The notes: a model not told the origin generated them from the sequence alone. 64,000 nt of DNA from Euptelea pleiosperma (GCA_035048495.1 CM068551.1:22694248-22758247), one strand, 5' to 3'. Numbered from the stretch's first letter, positions 40,969 to 52,202 are shown. Numbers and translations are program-made.

Positions 40969-41107
40969 TAAATAAAAATTAAAGAAGCAAAACAAGGGGC
41001 ATTTTCAAAATAATGGGGATTGAGGTCAACACAAGAAGGGCCTTAGCACTTCACAACTTCACAGGCTATATTGGGTTATCGTAATTCTGATCAGTTACTA
41101 CACCCAC

Positions 41108-41300
41108 CCAACTAAAGTAGATGGTGGTAACCCCTCGATGGGGATAGCTGCGGGTTCAATCCCATGACACGGCAGATCCCCAGTTGTGCAGTGTATGTTC
41201 TCTTGTTACCTGCGGGCTCAGCCAGCCTAGAATGACTAGCATAATGGATGGATACACCCGCAGCCCTACAAAAATAATAATGATGATGATAATTATAATA
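41108..41300 (+). mobile_element. tRNA-derived SINE, AAT/GAT tail
   Basis: A box B-like GGGTTCAATCCC follows an A-box-like TGGTGGTAACC about 35 bp upstream. The 3' end is AAAAATAATAATGATGATGA. The tRNA origin is inferred from the boxes. Confidence 0.5.
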
Positions 41301-41496
41301 ATTCTGTAGTAATTTTGTCCCCATGCGCGCATTTCTCCTGTTACTCTTCCTTCTTATATCCTTTTCACCTAGTCCTCCCATAAGAGACCAGGTGGTCCAA
41401 CACATGTCAATTTTACTTTGAATTTTTTTCTAACCTAATAGGGTATAATTTATAGCGAATTGATTGTATGCATGTGGTAGTATGGTATATAGTTGA

Positions 41497-41605
41497 AGGT
41501 GCCAGCTTGCTCAATTGGTAAAGTTTGTGTGATGATACCATAGACCTGGGTTCAAAACCCACCTTCAACGAGTTACTGATCTCTTTAAAAAAATAGGCTT
41601 AACTA
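41497..41605 (+). mobile_element. tRNA-derived SINE relic
   Basis: GCTTGCTCAATTGGTAAAG (A box) and CTGGGTTCAAAACCC (B box) are spaced as in a tRNA promoter. No cloverleaf or acceptor stem is complete. Related relics lie near 5345 and, inverted, at 62040-62175. Confidence 0.6.
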
Positions 41606-41746
41606 CCAAAAAAAATAAAGTATGGTAAACGAGGCACTGTAGGGTAAATTTGAGGTCCACCATCCACATTAGATCCTATTGTCCACATTATAAACATGAC
41701 TACTTAACTAATTGATTGGTACTATACGTTTTGTGGACACTTATAT

Positions 41747-42036
41747 CAAGGTTTTAAATGACCCGTTATAACGATCTCCTAACATTACCGTTATAACAAG
41801 GTCACATTGTCACATCGGAATACAAAAAATGGTCGGAATTTTTTTTTAATATTTTTACAAAAAGTAAACATGATAATGATAAAAATTCAAAATAAAGGTC
41901 ATTATATATATATTGGAAATAACGGCCTAAATAACGTATATCCCATTCTTCGGTTTTGGGAATTAAAAAGGGGAGAAACGTGAGAGGGTCAGAGTGTTAC
42001 CGTTATTTTCATTATAATAGCCATTTTTTAAACATG
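41747..42036. mobile_element. hAT-like MITE, CAWGGTTTAAA family (copy 5)
   Basis: The left end CAAGGTTTTAAATGACCCG and right end TTTTTTAAACATG are inverted. CTTATAT is repeated on both flanks, one base out of phase with a clean 8-bp duplication. Confidence 0.75.
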
Positions 42037-42091
42037 CTTATATCAAAGGAAATAATTTTCATTAATTTCACTAAATGTTTCATGATTTGGG

Positions 42092-42606
42092 CCCATCAAC
42101 ATGAAAATAACATGCATAGAAAGTTTGCATTATTTTCACAAAATGATTGCTTACTTCAAAGAAAAAGAACGAAAAAATATAGTTTGAAAGAGGAAGAAGA
42201 AAGTTCCAGAATATGGGCACATATGACCCGAAGAAAACCAATCAGGCTCAGTCGAGCCCTGCTTAATTAAGAAATCCTAAGCACCTGACTCAACCAAAAT
42301 GTTGCCATAATTTATAGATTCACCCCTCTAAATCAATCTTCAACACTGCCCATCAGCATGAAAATAACATGCATAGAAAGTTTGCATTATTTTCACAAAA
42401 TAATTGCTTACTTCAAAGAAAAAGAAAGAAAAAATATAGTTTGAAATAGGAAGAAGAAAGTTCCAGAATATGGGCACATATGACCCGAAGAAAACCAATC
42501 AGGCTCAGTCGAGCCTTGCTTAATTAAGAAATCCTAAGCACTTGACTCAACCATAATGTTGCCATAATTTATAGATTCACCCCTCTGAATCAATCTTCAA
42601 CACTGC
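42092..42606. repeat. Tandem duplication of about 257 bp
   Basis: The copies 42092-42348 and 42349-42606 both run from CCCATCA-CATGAAAATAACA to CAATCTTCAACACTG. Only a handful of substitutions separate them, so it is recent. No gene is evident in the unit. Confidence 0.93.
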
Positions 42607-42688
42607 CCTTTGGGTGCTATCCCCCCCCCTCCCCCTACATTCAGTCACTTATGTGCAATACACGTGTGCCACCAATGGAATATATAAA

Positions 42689-43174
42689 GGGAAATTCTAT
42701 TTGCACCCCACAAATTCCATAAGCACCCCATTTGGGTGCTTTTGACCAAAAATGTCCTTCACCGAGAAAAAAAAAAAAAAAAACTCAAGCACCCCACCCC
42801 ACTCCACTCTTCGTCTCTCTCTCTCCACCTCTGTCTCTCTCTCACCTTGAAAAAAACTCAAAACAAAGAAAAAAATAAAAAAAAAAACAAGAAAGAGGAC
42901 GCCGTCACCGTTGCTGCCGTCGCCACCACCACCACCACAGGTACGTCTCTCTCTCTCTCTCCCCCACGGCACTAATTGCCATGGAGAGAGAGAGAGAGAG
43001 AGACACTTACCTGTGGTGGTGGCAATGTCGACGGCGACGACATCCTCCTCCTCCTTCTTCAACGAGGTGGGGTGTTTGGGTTTTTTTTTTTTTTTTTTGT
43101 CCAAGGGCATTTTCGGCCCAAAAGCACCCAAATGGAGTGCTTATGGAATTTGTGAGGTGCAAATAGAATTACCC
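42689..43174. mobile_element. Mutator-type foldback element with 9-bp TSD
   Basis: The ends are GGGAAATTCTATTTGCACC and GGTGCAAATAGAATTACCC, with arms of about 90 bp that include AATTCCATAAGCACCCCATT and its complement. A perfect duplication ATATATAAA lies at 42680-42688 and 43175-43183. The interior folds again: CT-rich then GA-rich runs around GGCACTAATTGCC near 42967, flanked by CACCACCACAGGTA and TACCTGTGGTGGTGG. So the whole 486 bp is close to one palindrome. Confidence 0.93.
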
Positions 43175-43183
43175 ATATATAAA

Positions 43184-43280
43184 ATATATTGTATAATCGA
43201 ATCGGACCAGCATCTATCTAGAACCAATCGGATATATTGTATAATCGAATTGGACCAGCATCTATCTAGAACCGATTGGA
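43184..43280. repeat. Tandem duplication of about 46 bp
   Basis: Two copies of TATTGTATAATCGAAT-GGA, each followed by CCAGCATCTATCTAGAACC, directly beside the foldback element's right target duplication. Confidence 0.9.
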
Positions 43281-43399
43281 TAAATTAGCAGATCACGATT
43301 CCATATTCAGGTAGGTTATCCGATCCCGCGGAACCAATACCTTAATCCATATTCCAGACCTAGTTAATCAGATTGGTCCATTTGACAGACTCGGTCGTG

Positions 43400-43770
43400 A
43401 TGTAACAAGTATACCTCACGCTTTTTGGCGTGAAGAAGCATGATGTTTGTTACTCACCCCTGCCATCTGGGCCCACTGACCGCATGGATGTTTAGCAGTG
43501 ACATCCATAACAAAAATCAGCTTGTTTCGATGATTTTTAGCCGTTAGTTTTAGTACTCAAAAACAACGGATGAATCCAACTGCCATAATCACGCCTTAAA
43601 GAGTACTAAATTCTAGTGGTTAGAGATTGTCAATCAGGGTAATTTTTGATGTGTATATCCGCCAAGGGGCGGGCTAAACATCCACACGGTCAGTGGGCCC
43701 AGATGGCAGCAGTGAGTAACAAAAATTGCGATTCCCCACTCCAAAAAGCGTGAGGTATGCCTTTGTTACG
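43400..43770. mobile_element. Foldback element related to the CACGTG family
   Basis: The arms TACCTCACGCTTTTTGGCGTG and the complement CAAAAAGCGTGAGGTATGCC enclose CACTGACCGCATGGATGTTT and AACATCCACACGGTCAGTGG. The ends GTAACAAG / CTTTGTTAC are also inverted. Confidence 0.72.
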
Positions 43771-43779
43771 AGTAAAACT

Positions 43780-44107
43780 TGCATGACCTCGACAATCGTA
43801 TAAGCCCTGACCGCGTACTACAATATGAGCCATTTGGCATATTTTTAGAGAACGTTGACCGTATGGATGTTTGGCCAATCCCTAGGTGGACCTAAAACCA
43901 ATAATCAGTCTGATTAGTGATTTCAAACCTATCGATCTTGTACCCCAAATCAACCCATGAATCCAACACTTAGAAATTACTAATTAGGTTATTTTTGGTT
44001 TGTAGGTTCACCTAGGGATTGGTCAAACATCCCGACCGGTAGTGTCCTCTAATAATAGTTGCCACGTGGCTCATATTGTGAGCGACGGTCATGCAAGATT
44101 CACTCGT
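43780..44107. mobile_element. CACGTG-family MITE
   Basis: Inner arms are CAATATGAGCCATTTGGCAT and TGCCACGTGGCTCATATTG. The outer ends CTTGCATGACC and GGTCATGCAAG are inverted. Its target duplication is unclear. Confidence 0.75.
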
Positions 44108-44582
44108 CTTGTTACATTTTTTCCAAAAATAATGGGCAAAATCTTACTGGTATATGTTGTGATCCGGTACGCCCAATGAGAAGCCTTGTTACTGCCCAAC
44201 GGAAAATCTTGGAGACTCCGAAAAATTACAATGCTGATTATTTATTTCCGTTTTGGGGTTTCAAGTTTCAACGGTCCCCCTCGGCCTCGACGATCGTGCC
44301 TCTTCAGAATTCTTGCCCTTATAGGGTTCTAAACGGTCACCAGAAAACGTAAGACGAAGTTACGAAAATAACCTTATCTATCAAGTTGGATTTTGTTTTT
44401 AGAATGACCAAAATGCCCGTCAGATTGCCCAAATCACCCCTCAACTCCAGAGCCAGTCACTTCCCTCATCAAATGGTGAGGGATATGTTGGGCCCCAAAA
44501 CCAGATCACCCTTGATCATGATGAGTCAGCTAAAAAGGCCTATAAGTCTACAAAAACGTGAAATCAAAGTTTGCCTGTCTGT

Positions 44583-44664
44583 TACAATTCAATCTAACAG
44601 CCCTTATAACGGAAACACCCCAATCCATTATACCGTTATAACGGCCTCTTTTAAACCTTGATTA
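44583..44664. mobile_element. CAWGGTTTAAA-family fragment
   Basis: CCGTTATAACGGCCTCTTTT then AAACCTTG marks a terminal fragment. The opposite end is missing. Confidence 0.6.
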
Positions 44665-45049
44665 TAACAATGCATGTGGCAGATGCAGCAAGCATTGGCA
44701 ACTAACAACAATTCGTGGACAAATTACCCTATTTCTTTAAATGCAGCCTGATGCGCATAAGGGTAACACATGTAAGTTGGTTCTCGATATCTCTGTAAAA
44801 AATGCGGTCCCCACACACACCGACCTATCGATTAATCTTAACCCTTCAATCAATTGACAATCTCTTCGACGGACCACACCCTAAAAGTCATACTTATTGC
44901 TTTGTTTAGTGCAATTTATCTGTTGATATAACGCAAGCAATGCTCATTATTAGATCAATTGACCAAAGGGGTTTTATGGTCATTATGGGGGTATTTTCGT
45001 CCCTTAAATTTCCAATGATGTACCGGTAAATTCGTTAAAAAGGAGGGAC

Positions 45050-45530
45050 GGCAGAGAGAGAGAGAGAGGGAGGGAGGTGGTTTGGTTTTTGAATCAGGGA
45101 TGGACTTCTTATCAAACCCACCCGCGCTTTTCTCTCTTCTGCGCGCATGCCCCCCTCATTTCTCTCCGTCATTCTTCTTCGACTACTACTTTTTCCTTCT
45201 TTAGATCCTCTTCCACGAAACCCTAACCCTACTTATTGACGTAATCCATCGAACCCCATTTGATCTCCATCCCTCCCACAAGAGCTAAGCATTGAATCTT
45301 TGCCTTGGTTCTCTAGGATTTCATTTCTCGGTCAGCTATTCCATCTCTCTGTATTATCATTTTTACTTATTTTTTTCGTGGGGGGTGAATTGTTAGATTG
45401 TCTTTTGTTATTTTTAAAAAATAATTCTGTTTTTTTTTTTTTTGTATGATTTTGTTTTTTGGATTAGATTAAAGAGAAGGTGGGTGGTAAGGAATTCAGG
45501 GTTTTGATTCTTCTGTTAGGGTTCACAAAA
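45050..45530 (+). promoter_or_regulatory. Kinase promoter and 5' leader
   Basis: A GAGA-rich tract (about 45053-45077) is followed by a CT-rich leader. It has a telo-box AAACCCTAA at 45218-45226, a motif common near plant transcription starts. A splice acceptor-like ATTAG at about 45468 suggests a leader intron. The first ATG opening the long frame is at 45531. Confidence 0.45.
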
Positions 45531-48500
45531 ATGGATTTGATTGGTGAGAAAGACAGAAGCGTTGGGAAAGCTGAGAAGTCAGACATCAGAGATGAAGCAT
45601 TGAGTTCGAAGGTGAATGGTGTCGGAAGTTTTAGTAACAAAGATATGTTTTTCAGAGCGGATAAGATTGATTTGAAGAGCTTGGATGACCAGCTGGAGAA
45701 GCACCTTAGCAGAATCTGGTCGAGGGGCATGGAGGCCCAAAGGCCAAAGGAAGAATGGGAGATCGATTTGTCTAAATTGGATATGAGGAATGTTATAGCT
45801 CATGGGACTTATGGTACCGTATACCGAGGTGTTTACGATGGCCAAAATGTTGCAGGTAGTTTCTCGTTTTTCATCCCCAATATTCAATATATTTTAATTT
45901 TTTTTTATTATAAAACTTGAGAATTTGGGTTATAGTTTTAGATTTAGGGCGTGTTTGATTGCACAGGAAAATTTCGCCAGAAAATACATCTGGGAAATGC
46001 GTTAAATGGCTGATTGATTGCAACTGAGAACACATATTTCAATCATGTGAGAAAATAAATGCATATTTTCAGGTGGAAATAAATTCTCACCTATCTGGAT
46101 GGGAAATGAATTCCGGGCTTAATAGGGAAAATTATCCAGACTTAAATGGCTTGGTAGGGAAAATTATACAGATTTACAATGGCTATCTAACAATGGACAG
46201 TTGTGTTTTCCCATGGAAAATGCAATTTTCCCACTTGGCAATCAAACACGCCTTTAGTCAATGGTTGTTCCACAGTTTTCATGTTCCTTTTTATCTTCGT
46301 GATATTATTTGGCTTTTTATTTAGATGCATGATTATGTAAATTTGTAAATTGGTATACAGTTCTTATAAGCTTCGAGTCCAAATTTTAGTTGTTAACGGT
46401 TACCTTCTTGACTTGGGAATCTTTCTATATCTAACGGTAATGAGTGAACCTTTTTCTGGATATTTGTATCAATTTAGGATTGAATTGAAATTATTGTTGG
46501 CCTCTACATGTCGAAATCTCCAACCAACATGATATTCAATGTATTCATCCGAATCTATGCTTGAGACTGATTTGATTGATATGAAGGCTGTGGAAAACAA
46601 GGTTTAAAACTAGAAATTTGATTAAATGAAGGCCAAAGACAGGCTCGATGACTAGACTAAGTTGATCTAATTCTTTTCCTTAAAAAAAAAATTAAAAGAA
46701 AATTTATAAAAAGAAATGGAAAGGATAATGTAACCAACATTTTGAAAGAATAATGAATATATCAAAAATTAAGAAAAGAAGGGGTTTGTGAACAATAAAA
46801 TGCATACGTTACCTCAATGTATTGATTCTCCTAGACGATTTGAGTTTGAGACCTGACGCCCAATACATCATTATGTTTATGGTGGAGTTAGAAAAGAAAA
46901 ACAAAAATGGAGAAAATAAAGATAATTTTATTGATTGATCGAAGTGATGAGAACCCACGCTAGAGATCTGCTGCAGGGAACAAGGAGGAAGGATGGTCCT
47001 CGTGTTGGTTCCATTTAGAAATGATTTAGAACAAGGAGACGCCATCCACGACTAACTTCCATTTAGAGAGACATTGAAATTCAAGTTCTTAAAGACTTTT
47101 TTCTTTTTTAATTCACTTTCAGATTATTTTGCCAAAGAAAACTATAGAAGCAGCAAAAATAATAACCACTATGACATGTATTTTATTAGAGCGGGAGTTT
47201 CCTCATGTTTTTTTTGTGTGTGTTTTTATGGGGTGGGGTTTAGGGAGGGAATCTAGACCTGGAGGTAAAACTGGCAATTTGGAAAATAGGTCAAAAGTGA
47301 GAAATGGTCGAAAGTTCTTTGTGCTATACCTGTCACAGATGCTGTTGAGATGTTGGAGGTTACTCATTAGTGGAACGGAAAACATAGCATGCTTCTTTTT
47401 TTGGTTAATAGAGGACAACTAAATCTAGTAAATTTGTAGAATGTTTTACAAGAGCATCGGACTCGTGTCTTCTCTTTTTAAACTGAAATAGGCCGCACTC
47501 CCTCTCTCCGGTAAAGGTTGTACAACGACCCTTATTTTATATAAAGAACACATATACTAAGGTGGCGTTTGGTAAAACTCTTTTTCAGACCTTAAGTCCG
47601 AATGAGGTGATTTAAGTGATTAAGTGGCGTTGGGTAAACAATAAATTTCAGCACTTAAGTCTGAAATCATTGAAATTAAGACTTAAGCAAAAAATGAGCT
47701 AGGGGTGACTTATTGCAGTAAGTGGTTTCGGCGAAGAGCATCTAGAAAAGAGATTCTAAGATTCTCTCTTAAATACCCATAATGCCCTTTTTCTCAAAGA
47801 TTTCTCTTTTAAAAACTTACGAAAGTGTCCTAATAAACATTTCAAAATACCCACAATGCCCTTGACTTAATTTTAAGACTTAAGATCTTTACCAAACAAA
47901 CCAAACCAGACATAAGTCATTAAGCTATCAGATCTTAAGCACTTTAAGCTTTTAGATCTGAAAACTTAATTTACCAAACGCCACCTAATTGTGTTCTTTT
48001 GACCGAGAATCAACTTAATTGAAATGTGATATCAAAATAAGTTGATTCACTAACACTTCAAATAATTAATTAGAACTATTGATGAACCATACTTAATGTT
48101 GCCGTTAAGCTGTTATTTTTAATATTATAGTGAAGCTTTTGGATTGGGGAGAGGATGGGATCGCCACAACCGCTGAAACTGCTGCTCTTCGGGCATCATT
48201 TCGGCAAGAGGTTGCTGTTTGGCATAAGCTTGACAATCCAAACGTCACAAAGGTAAACTCTCTTTCATACACGTGTGTGTGTGTTGCTTATTGTATTCTT
48301 CAAGTCCTTAAAGAGTAATGGTGACCATAGTGATTGATGATATTTCGGTGAAGTCGGAGATAGTTTGGACTTTATTCAATTTTGTTCGACTTGGCGGATT
48401 TGGCTTCCATTGGCTATAAATTGTCATCCTAAGTTGTTTCTACTTAGCTAGTTAAATTTTGTATACCATACTGCGGTCTTTGAGGACCACAACAGTATAG

Positions 48501-51500
48501 GATGTAGTTTTTTTTGTGTCCTTTGATTTGATATTTAAACTTTTGTTGTCAAATAATAACTTATGTATATTCTCTATTGCAGTTTGTTGGAGCTTCAATG
48601 GGAACTTCAAATCTTAAGATTCCTCTCCAAAATCCTTCAAGTGACGGTCGTGATTCCCTTCCTTCTAGAGCATGTTGTGTTGTTGTGGAGTACCTTCCGG
48701 GTGGGACACTAAAGCAATTCTTAATAAGAAATACACGAAAAAAACTTGCCTTTAAGATTGTTATTCAACTTGCTTTGGATCTCTCTAGAGGGTGAGTGTC
48801 AATCTTCTATCATTCTTGAATTGAAAAGTTCTATGGATCGATGGACTCTTGATAAATGGACTTACATTGCTCTTGTTTAAATTTTGCAGTTTGAGCTATC
48901 TACATTCAAAGAAGATAGTACATCGTGATGTTAAAACAGAGAATATGTTACTAGATGCTCAGAGAACTCTAAAAATTGCCGATTTTGGTGTAGCTCGCGT
49001 TGAAGCTCAAAATCCAAGTGACATGACTGGAGAAACTGGTACCCTAGGGTATATGGCCCCAGAGGTATTCAATCTTTCTTAACGCACTTTTGATTGTGGG
49101 ACTTGGTTTTATAAACGAGAATTTTTTTGGAGGATAAATAAATGACTAAGATCTACTTGGTCGAAAGTTCCAAAGAATGTTCTTTAACTCTGACTCAACT
49201 TCCAAAGATGTCTACTGAGTTTTTGACACTTTGGGTTTCACATGAACCAAAACCAGGTCACTAAAATTTGAGAAGTATTGTTATTTTTTGCTACAATTTT
49301 ATCTTTTCAAATTTCTAACAAAATATTTTGTGTAGGTCCTCGATGGTAAACCTTACAATAGGAGATGTGATGTGTACAGCTTTGGCATATGTTTATGGGA
49401 AATCTACTGCTGTGACATGCCATACCCTAATCTAAGCTTCGCTGAAGTCTCATCCGCAGTTGTTCGACAGGTTAGTACTTAGGAATGTTGTTAGGTTTCA
49501 GATCATTAGATTCTCAAGTTGTCCTTACATTTGTGTCACAGACATGGAACTTAGGAAATAATTTTGGGTAGTCTGCTCTGCTTCATATCATACTCTTACA
49601 TTTATTACTTCTATAGAATTGAGCTTTCTTGATGTTTTAGAATTGAAATATATGACCTACGTGAATTGGCATGATATCATGTATTTTTCTATTAAGCGTT
49701 GCATAATTTGGGCTTTCAGAAATATGTTAGTCACTACAATTTGTGGTTCGTACATTTATGTCTAAGAGACCTAGTCTTGTCTTGACTCTTGACTGTTGGA
49801 AATAACCAAAAGTTCCATGGTGACCCCAATGACTGTTATCTTTGCTATTATAATGTAATTGCCCGATTGTTTAATCATTTTAATTAATTTCATTTCAGTG
49901 TTTTAAAAGACATTTAAAGCTTACACCATGAGTCTTGCCTCAACGTGAGGCTTCCCTAAAATGCCTCGAGGCTTATTAATTAGAGGGAAAATGCTCATGA
50001 GGCAAATGTCTTATGCATTCGGGGTTTAAAAATGGCATACACATCATGCGTGTCTCGGCACCTCATGTAAGAGGACTGCACCTCACGCACATATGCTGCA
50101 GGTGGTAATTTTAAGTTGTCATATTCTACGTTAATTAAAAACAACAGAAAAGTATCTTTCCTCCATATAACATAGAACAAAAAGGACGTGGATTGAGGTT
50201 TTGGGAGGAGATTTTAATAAAGTTGCCTTAACGGAAGAAATAGCTTTAGATAGAATTGAATGGAGCAACAAGAGTATTTTAACTAAATTGATATAGTTGG
50301 GATAATGCTTATGCTTATGATGACGATGAGGAGGAGAAAAGTCTCTTACCCTATATATAAAATGGATTTTTTTCCTTTTTATTCAAAATTGTCTATTTTT
50401 TATTTTTTATTGTGTTTGTCAGGCTTACGATGTTTTAGGCCATTGAAACGTCTCGGTCACACCTCTTCGTTAATAACATTGTGCCATTTATACCATTTTA
50501 TTGTTATATTCATCATCATCATCATCATAAGCCTTTTCCCAATGGTATGGGGTAAGGCTGCACGAATCCTGTTCCTCTTTTTAATCTTGTCTAAAGCCGT
50601 CTCTTCCGTTAAGGCAAGGTTCTTAAAATCTCATCTTAGAACCTCACTCCACGTCCGGTTTGACCTTTCCCTCACCTTTTAGGTCATTGGACTTGCACAT
50701 CCCTCCTCACTGTATGCTGTCATTGGCACACATCGATCACATAGCACTTTGAAAGCACATTTCCACTATAACCATTATATTATTACATTGCAATTTGTAA
50801 ATTTCTTATGTATTAGAATTGCATTTTATATTCAAATTGCACTTGCTTATTATAACGAGACAATGAAAGACAAGCATTTTCATTTTCTATGAGTGTGCCA
50901 TGTCTGGTTGGGCCCTTGTTTGGAGTGCCTATGGAGGTCATCTCGACCTTGTTGGCTGTTTTGTTTTCGGCTCTTTTTGCTATTTTGAATAAACTTATAC
51001 TTATCAAAAAAAATGTCTGGTTTGGCCCATCCTTAATTGGATCTACGTACCAAAATTCAGACTGATTAGTGATTTCTATCCATTGGATTAGAGTCCTTTT
51101 CATGATTTATTTTTAACCGTGAATTTGAGAATTAATTGGGTTACTCAGATCCAAAGGTTAGAAATCACTAATCAGGCTGATTTTTGGTGTGTAGATCCAT
51201 GTAGGGATGGAACAAACCTCCATACGATCACTGTCCTCTGAGAGTGTGCCATGTTGCTCATATTGTGGTCCGTCATAAACCTACGTTTTATTTTATTTTA
51301 TTGTCAGCCTGACTCGAGATGAGAGGAAGTTTTTTATTTTTTTATTAGAGACTGCATTTAATGAGCACACCAAAAGACCAAAGGACCCCTGCTAAATGAA
51401 TAACTTAAAGAATACAAATGAACAAGGTAAGGGTATTTTTGGCAAAATATTAATAGGGGTATTTTTGAGATTTCATCCGTTTATAACGCAAGAACGGGCT

Positions 51501-51983
51501 TCTCTCTTTAATAAGTAGAATAGATGCTACTTTTCCAAAACTATTACATTCCGAATCAGGAGAAGATTAATTGTGTTCTTTTTTCCTTTTGCAATCTGTG
51601 TTATGTGTTTGTTTGATCGGTTGTGTGTGTTATATCATCATTGGGTGTTGCAGTAAATTGAGATTTATAGGAGAATGAATATGCTTGTCTTTCACTATCT
51701 CATTATAATTAGAAGTTGATGTTACCAAGATAACTGATGATTTTGATGGAGTTTGATTTTGCATGGGTCTCAACAGAGTTTACGACCAGAAATCCCTAGA
51801 TGTTGCCCGAGCTCATTCGCAAACATAATGCGAAAATGTTGGGATGCAAACGCGGAAAAACGCCCTGACATGGATGAGGTGGTGAGGTTGTTGGAGGCAA
51901 TCGATACAAGCAAGGGAGGAGGCATGATACCTGATGACCAGGTTCATGGGTGTTTCTGTTTCAGCAAAGCTCGTGGTCCTTGA
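45531..51983 (+). CDS. Raf-like MAPKKK-type protein kinase (MRK1/CBC1 group)
   Basis: Cytosolic Ser/Thr-type kinase of plant Raf-like group C. Arabidopsis relatives MRK1 and CBC1/CBC2 include kinases in stomatal light and CO2 signalling (family knowledge; the precise orthologue is not decided). Exons are 45531-45855, 48131-48252, 48583-48791, 48890-49064, 49336-49470 and 51777-51983 (TGA), all GT-AG, giving 390 residues. The N-terminal extension has [20 protein letters not shown], characteristic of the group. The glycine loop is [12 protein letters not shown] (about 89-100), the ATP lysine K110 in VAVKLL, the catalytic loop HRDVKTEN with D232, DFG D250, and MAPE to E277. All catalytic residues are present. 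The tail [11 protein letters not shown] is conserved in this group. Intron 1 (2.3 kb) and intron 5 (2.3 kb) hold transposons. Confidence 0.95.
45948..46252. mobile_element. Tourist-like MITE in kinase intron 1
   Basis: The ends GGCGTGTTTGATTGC and GCAATCAAACACGCC are perfect inverts. TTTAG flanks both sides (45943-45947 and 46253-46257). Read as TTA plus one end base, this fits PIF/Harbinger; read as 5 bp it does not. 305 bp, non-coding. Confidence 0.85.
46253..47557. other. Kinase intron 1, middle
   Basis: AT-rich intron DNA. I recognise no element between the two MITEs. Confidence 0.55.
47561..47985. mobile_element. Harbinger-type MITE in kinase intron 1
   Basis: The ends GGTGGCGTTTGGTAAA and TTTACCAAACGCCACC are perfect 16-bp inverts. 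The 3-bp duplication TAA is at 47558-47560 and 47986-47988. Inner arms repeat AGACTTAAGTC-like words in opposite orientation. 425 bp, no coding capacity. Confidence 0.9.
50225..50345 (+). mobile_element. LINE 3' tail fragment in kinase intron 5
   Basis: ATATAGTTGGGATAATGCTT followed by GATGACGATGAGGAGGAG is a decayed version of the tail at 26705-26785. Confidence 0.5.
50507..50722 (-). mobile_element. 5'-truncated LINE 3' end in kinase intron 5
   Basis: Starts with (CAT)n and ATAAGCCTTTTCCCAATGGT. It is collinear with 27815-28385, but here the sequence CTTAAAATCTCATCTTAGAA is uninterrupted and shows the empty site of the mini-LTR element. Confidence 0.7.
50885..51290. mobile_element. CACGTG-family MITE in kinase intron 5, interrupted
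   Basis: The left arm GAGTGTGCCATG and right arm GAGAGTGTGCCATGTTGCTC, with ACTGATTAGTGATTTCTATC and AATCACTAATCAGGCTGAT between, place it in the family. A 97-bp retroposed insert splits the left arm (50916-51012). Confidence 0.75.
50916..51012 (+). mobile_element. Severely truncated LINE (L1-type) tail
   Basis: A 97-bp insert ends in GAATAAACTTATACTTATC plus an A-run. 16-bp flanks, ATGTCTGGTTGGGCCC (50900-50915) and ATGTCTGGTTTGGCCC (51013-51028), match at 15 positions. Poly-A plus a long target duplication indicates target-primed reverse transcription. Confidence 0.85.
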
Positions 51984-52202
51984 TTTTTTTTATTTTTTAT
52001 TATCTCAATGAAGCAGGTTTTTAGGTCTAGAAGCAGTTCTTTTCAAACTGCTAGCTTGTAGATGGTCTTACATCGTATACCGCAGGCTTCTTTAGCACAC
52101 TGAACAAATAATATTTGAAGTATTTGAGCAATTAATAATGACAGTTAAAAGCCTTTTTTCATTTGGAAGATGAGATTACTATCATGTTAAAAGTAGTAGA
52201 AT

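Noticed and set aside
41497..41575. Possible tRNA gene with A and B boxes
   Set aside because: No complete acceptor, D or anticodon stems can be drawn and the sequence runs on into unrelated DNA, so a SINE relic is the better reading.
42697..43288. Overlapping open frames on both strands around 42.7-43.3 kb
   Set aside because: They are low-complexity translations of the CT/GA and CAC/GTG arms of the foldback element.
45480..45530. Upstream start for the kinase at 45480
   Set aside because: The codon there is GTG, not ATG, and the region looks like leader after a probable leader intron. ATG 45531 fits the family.
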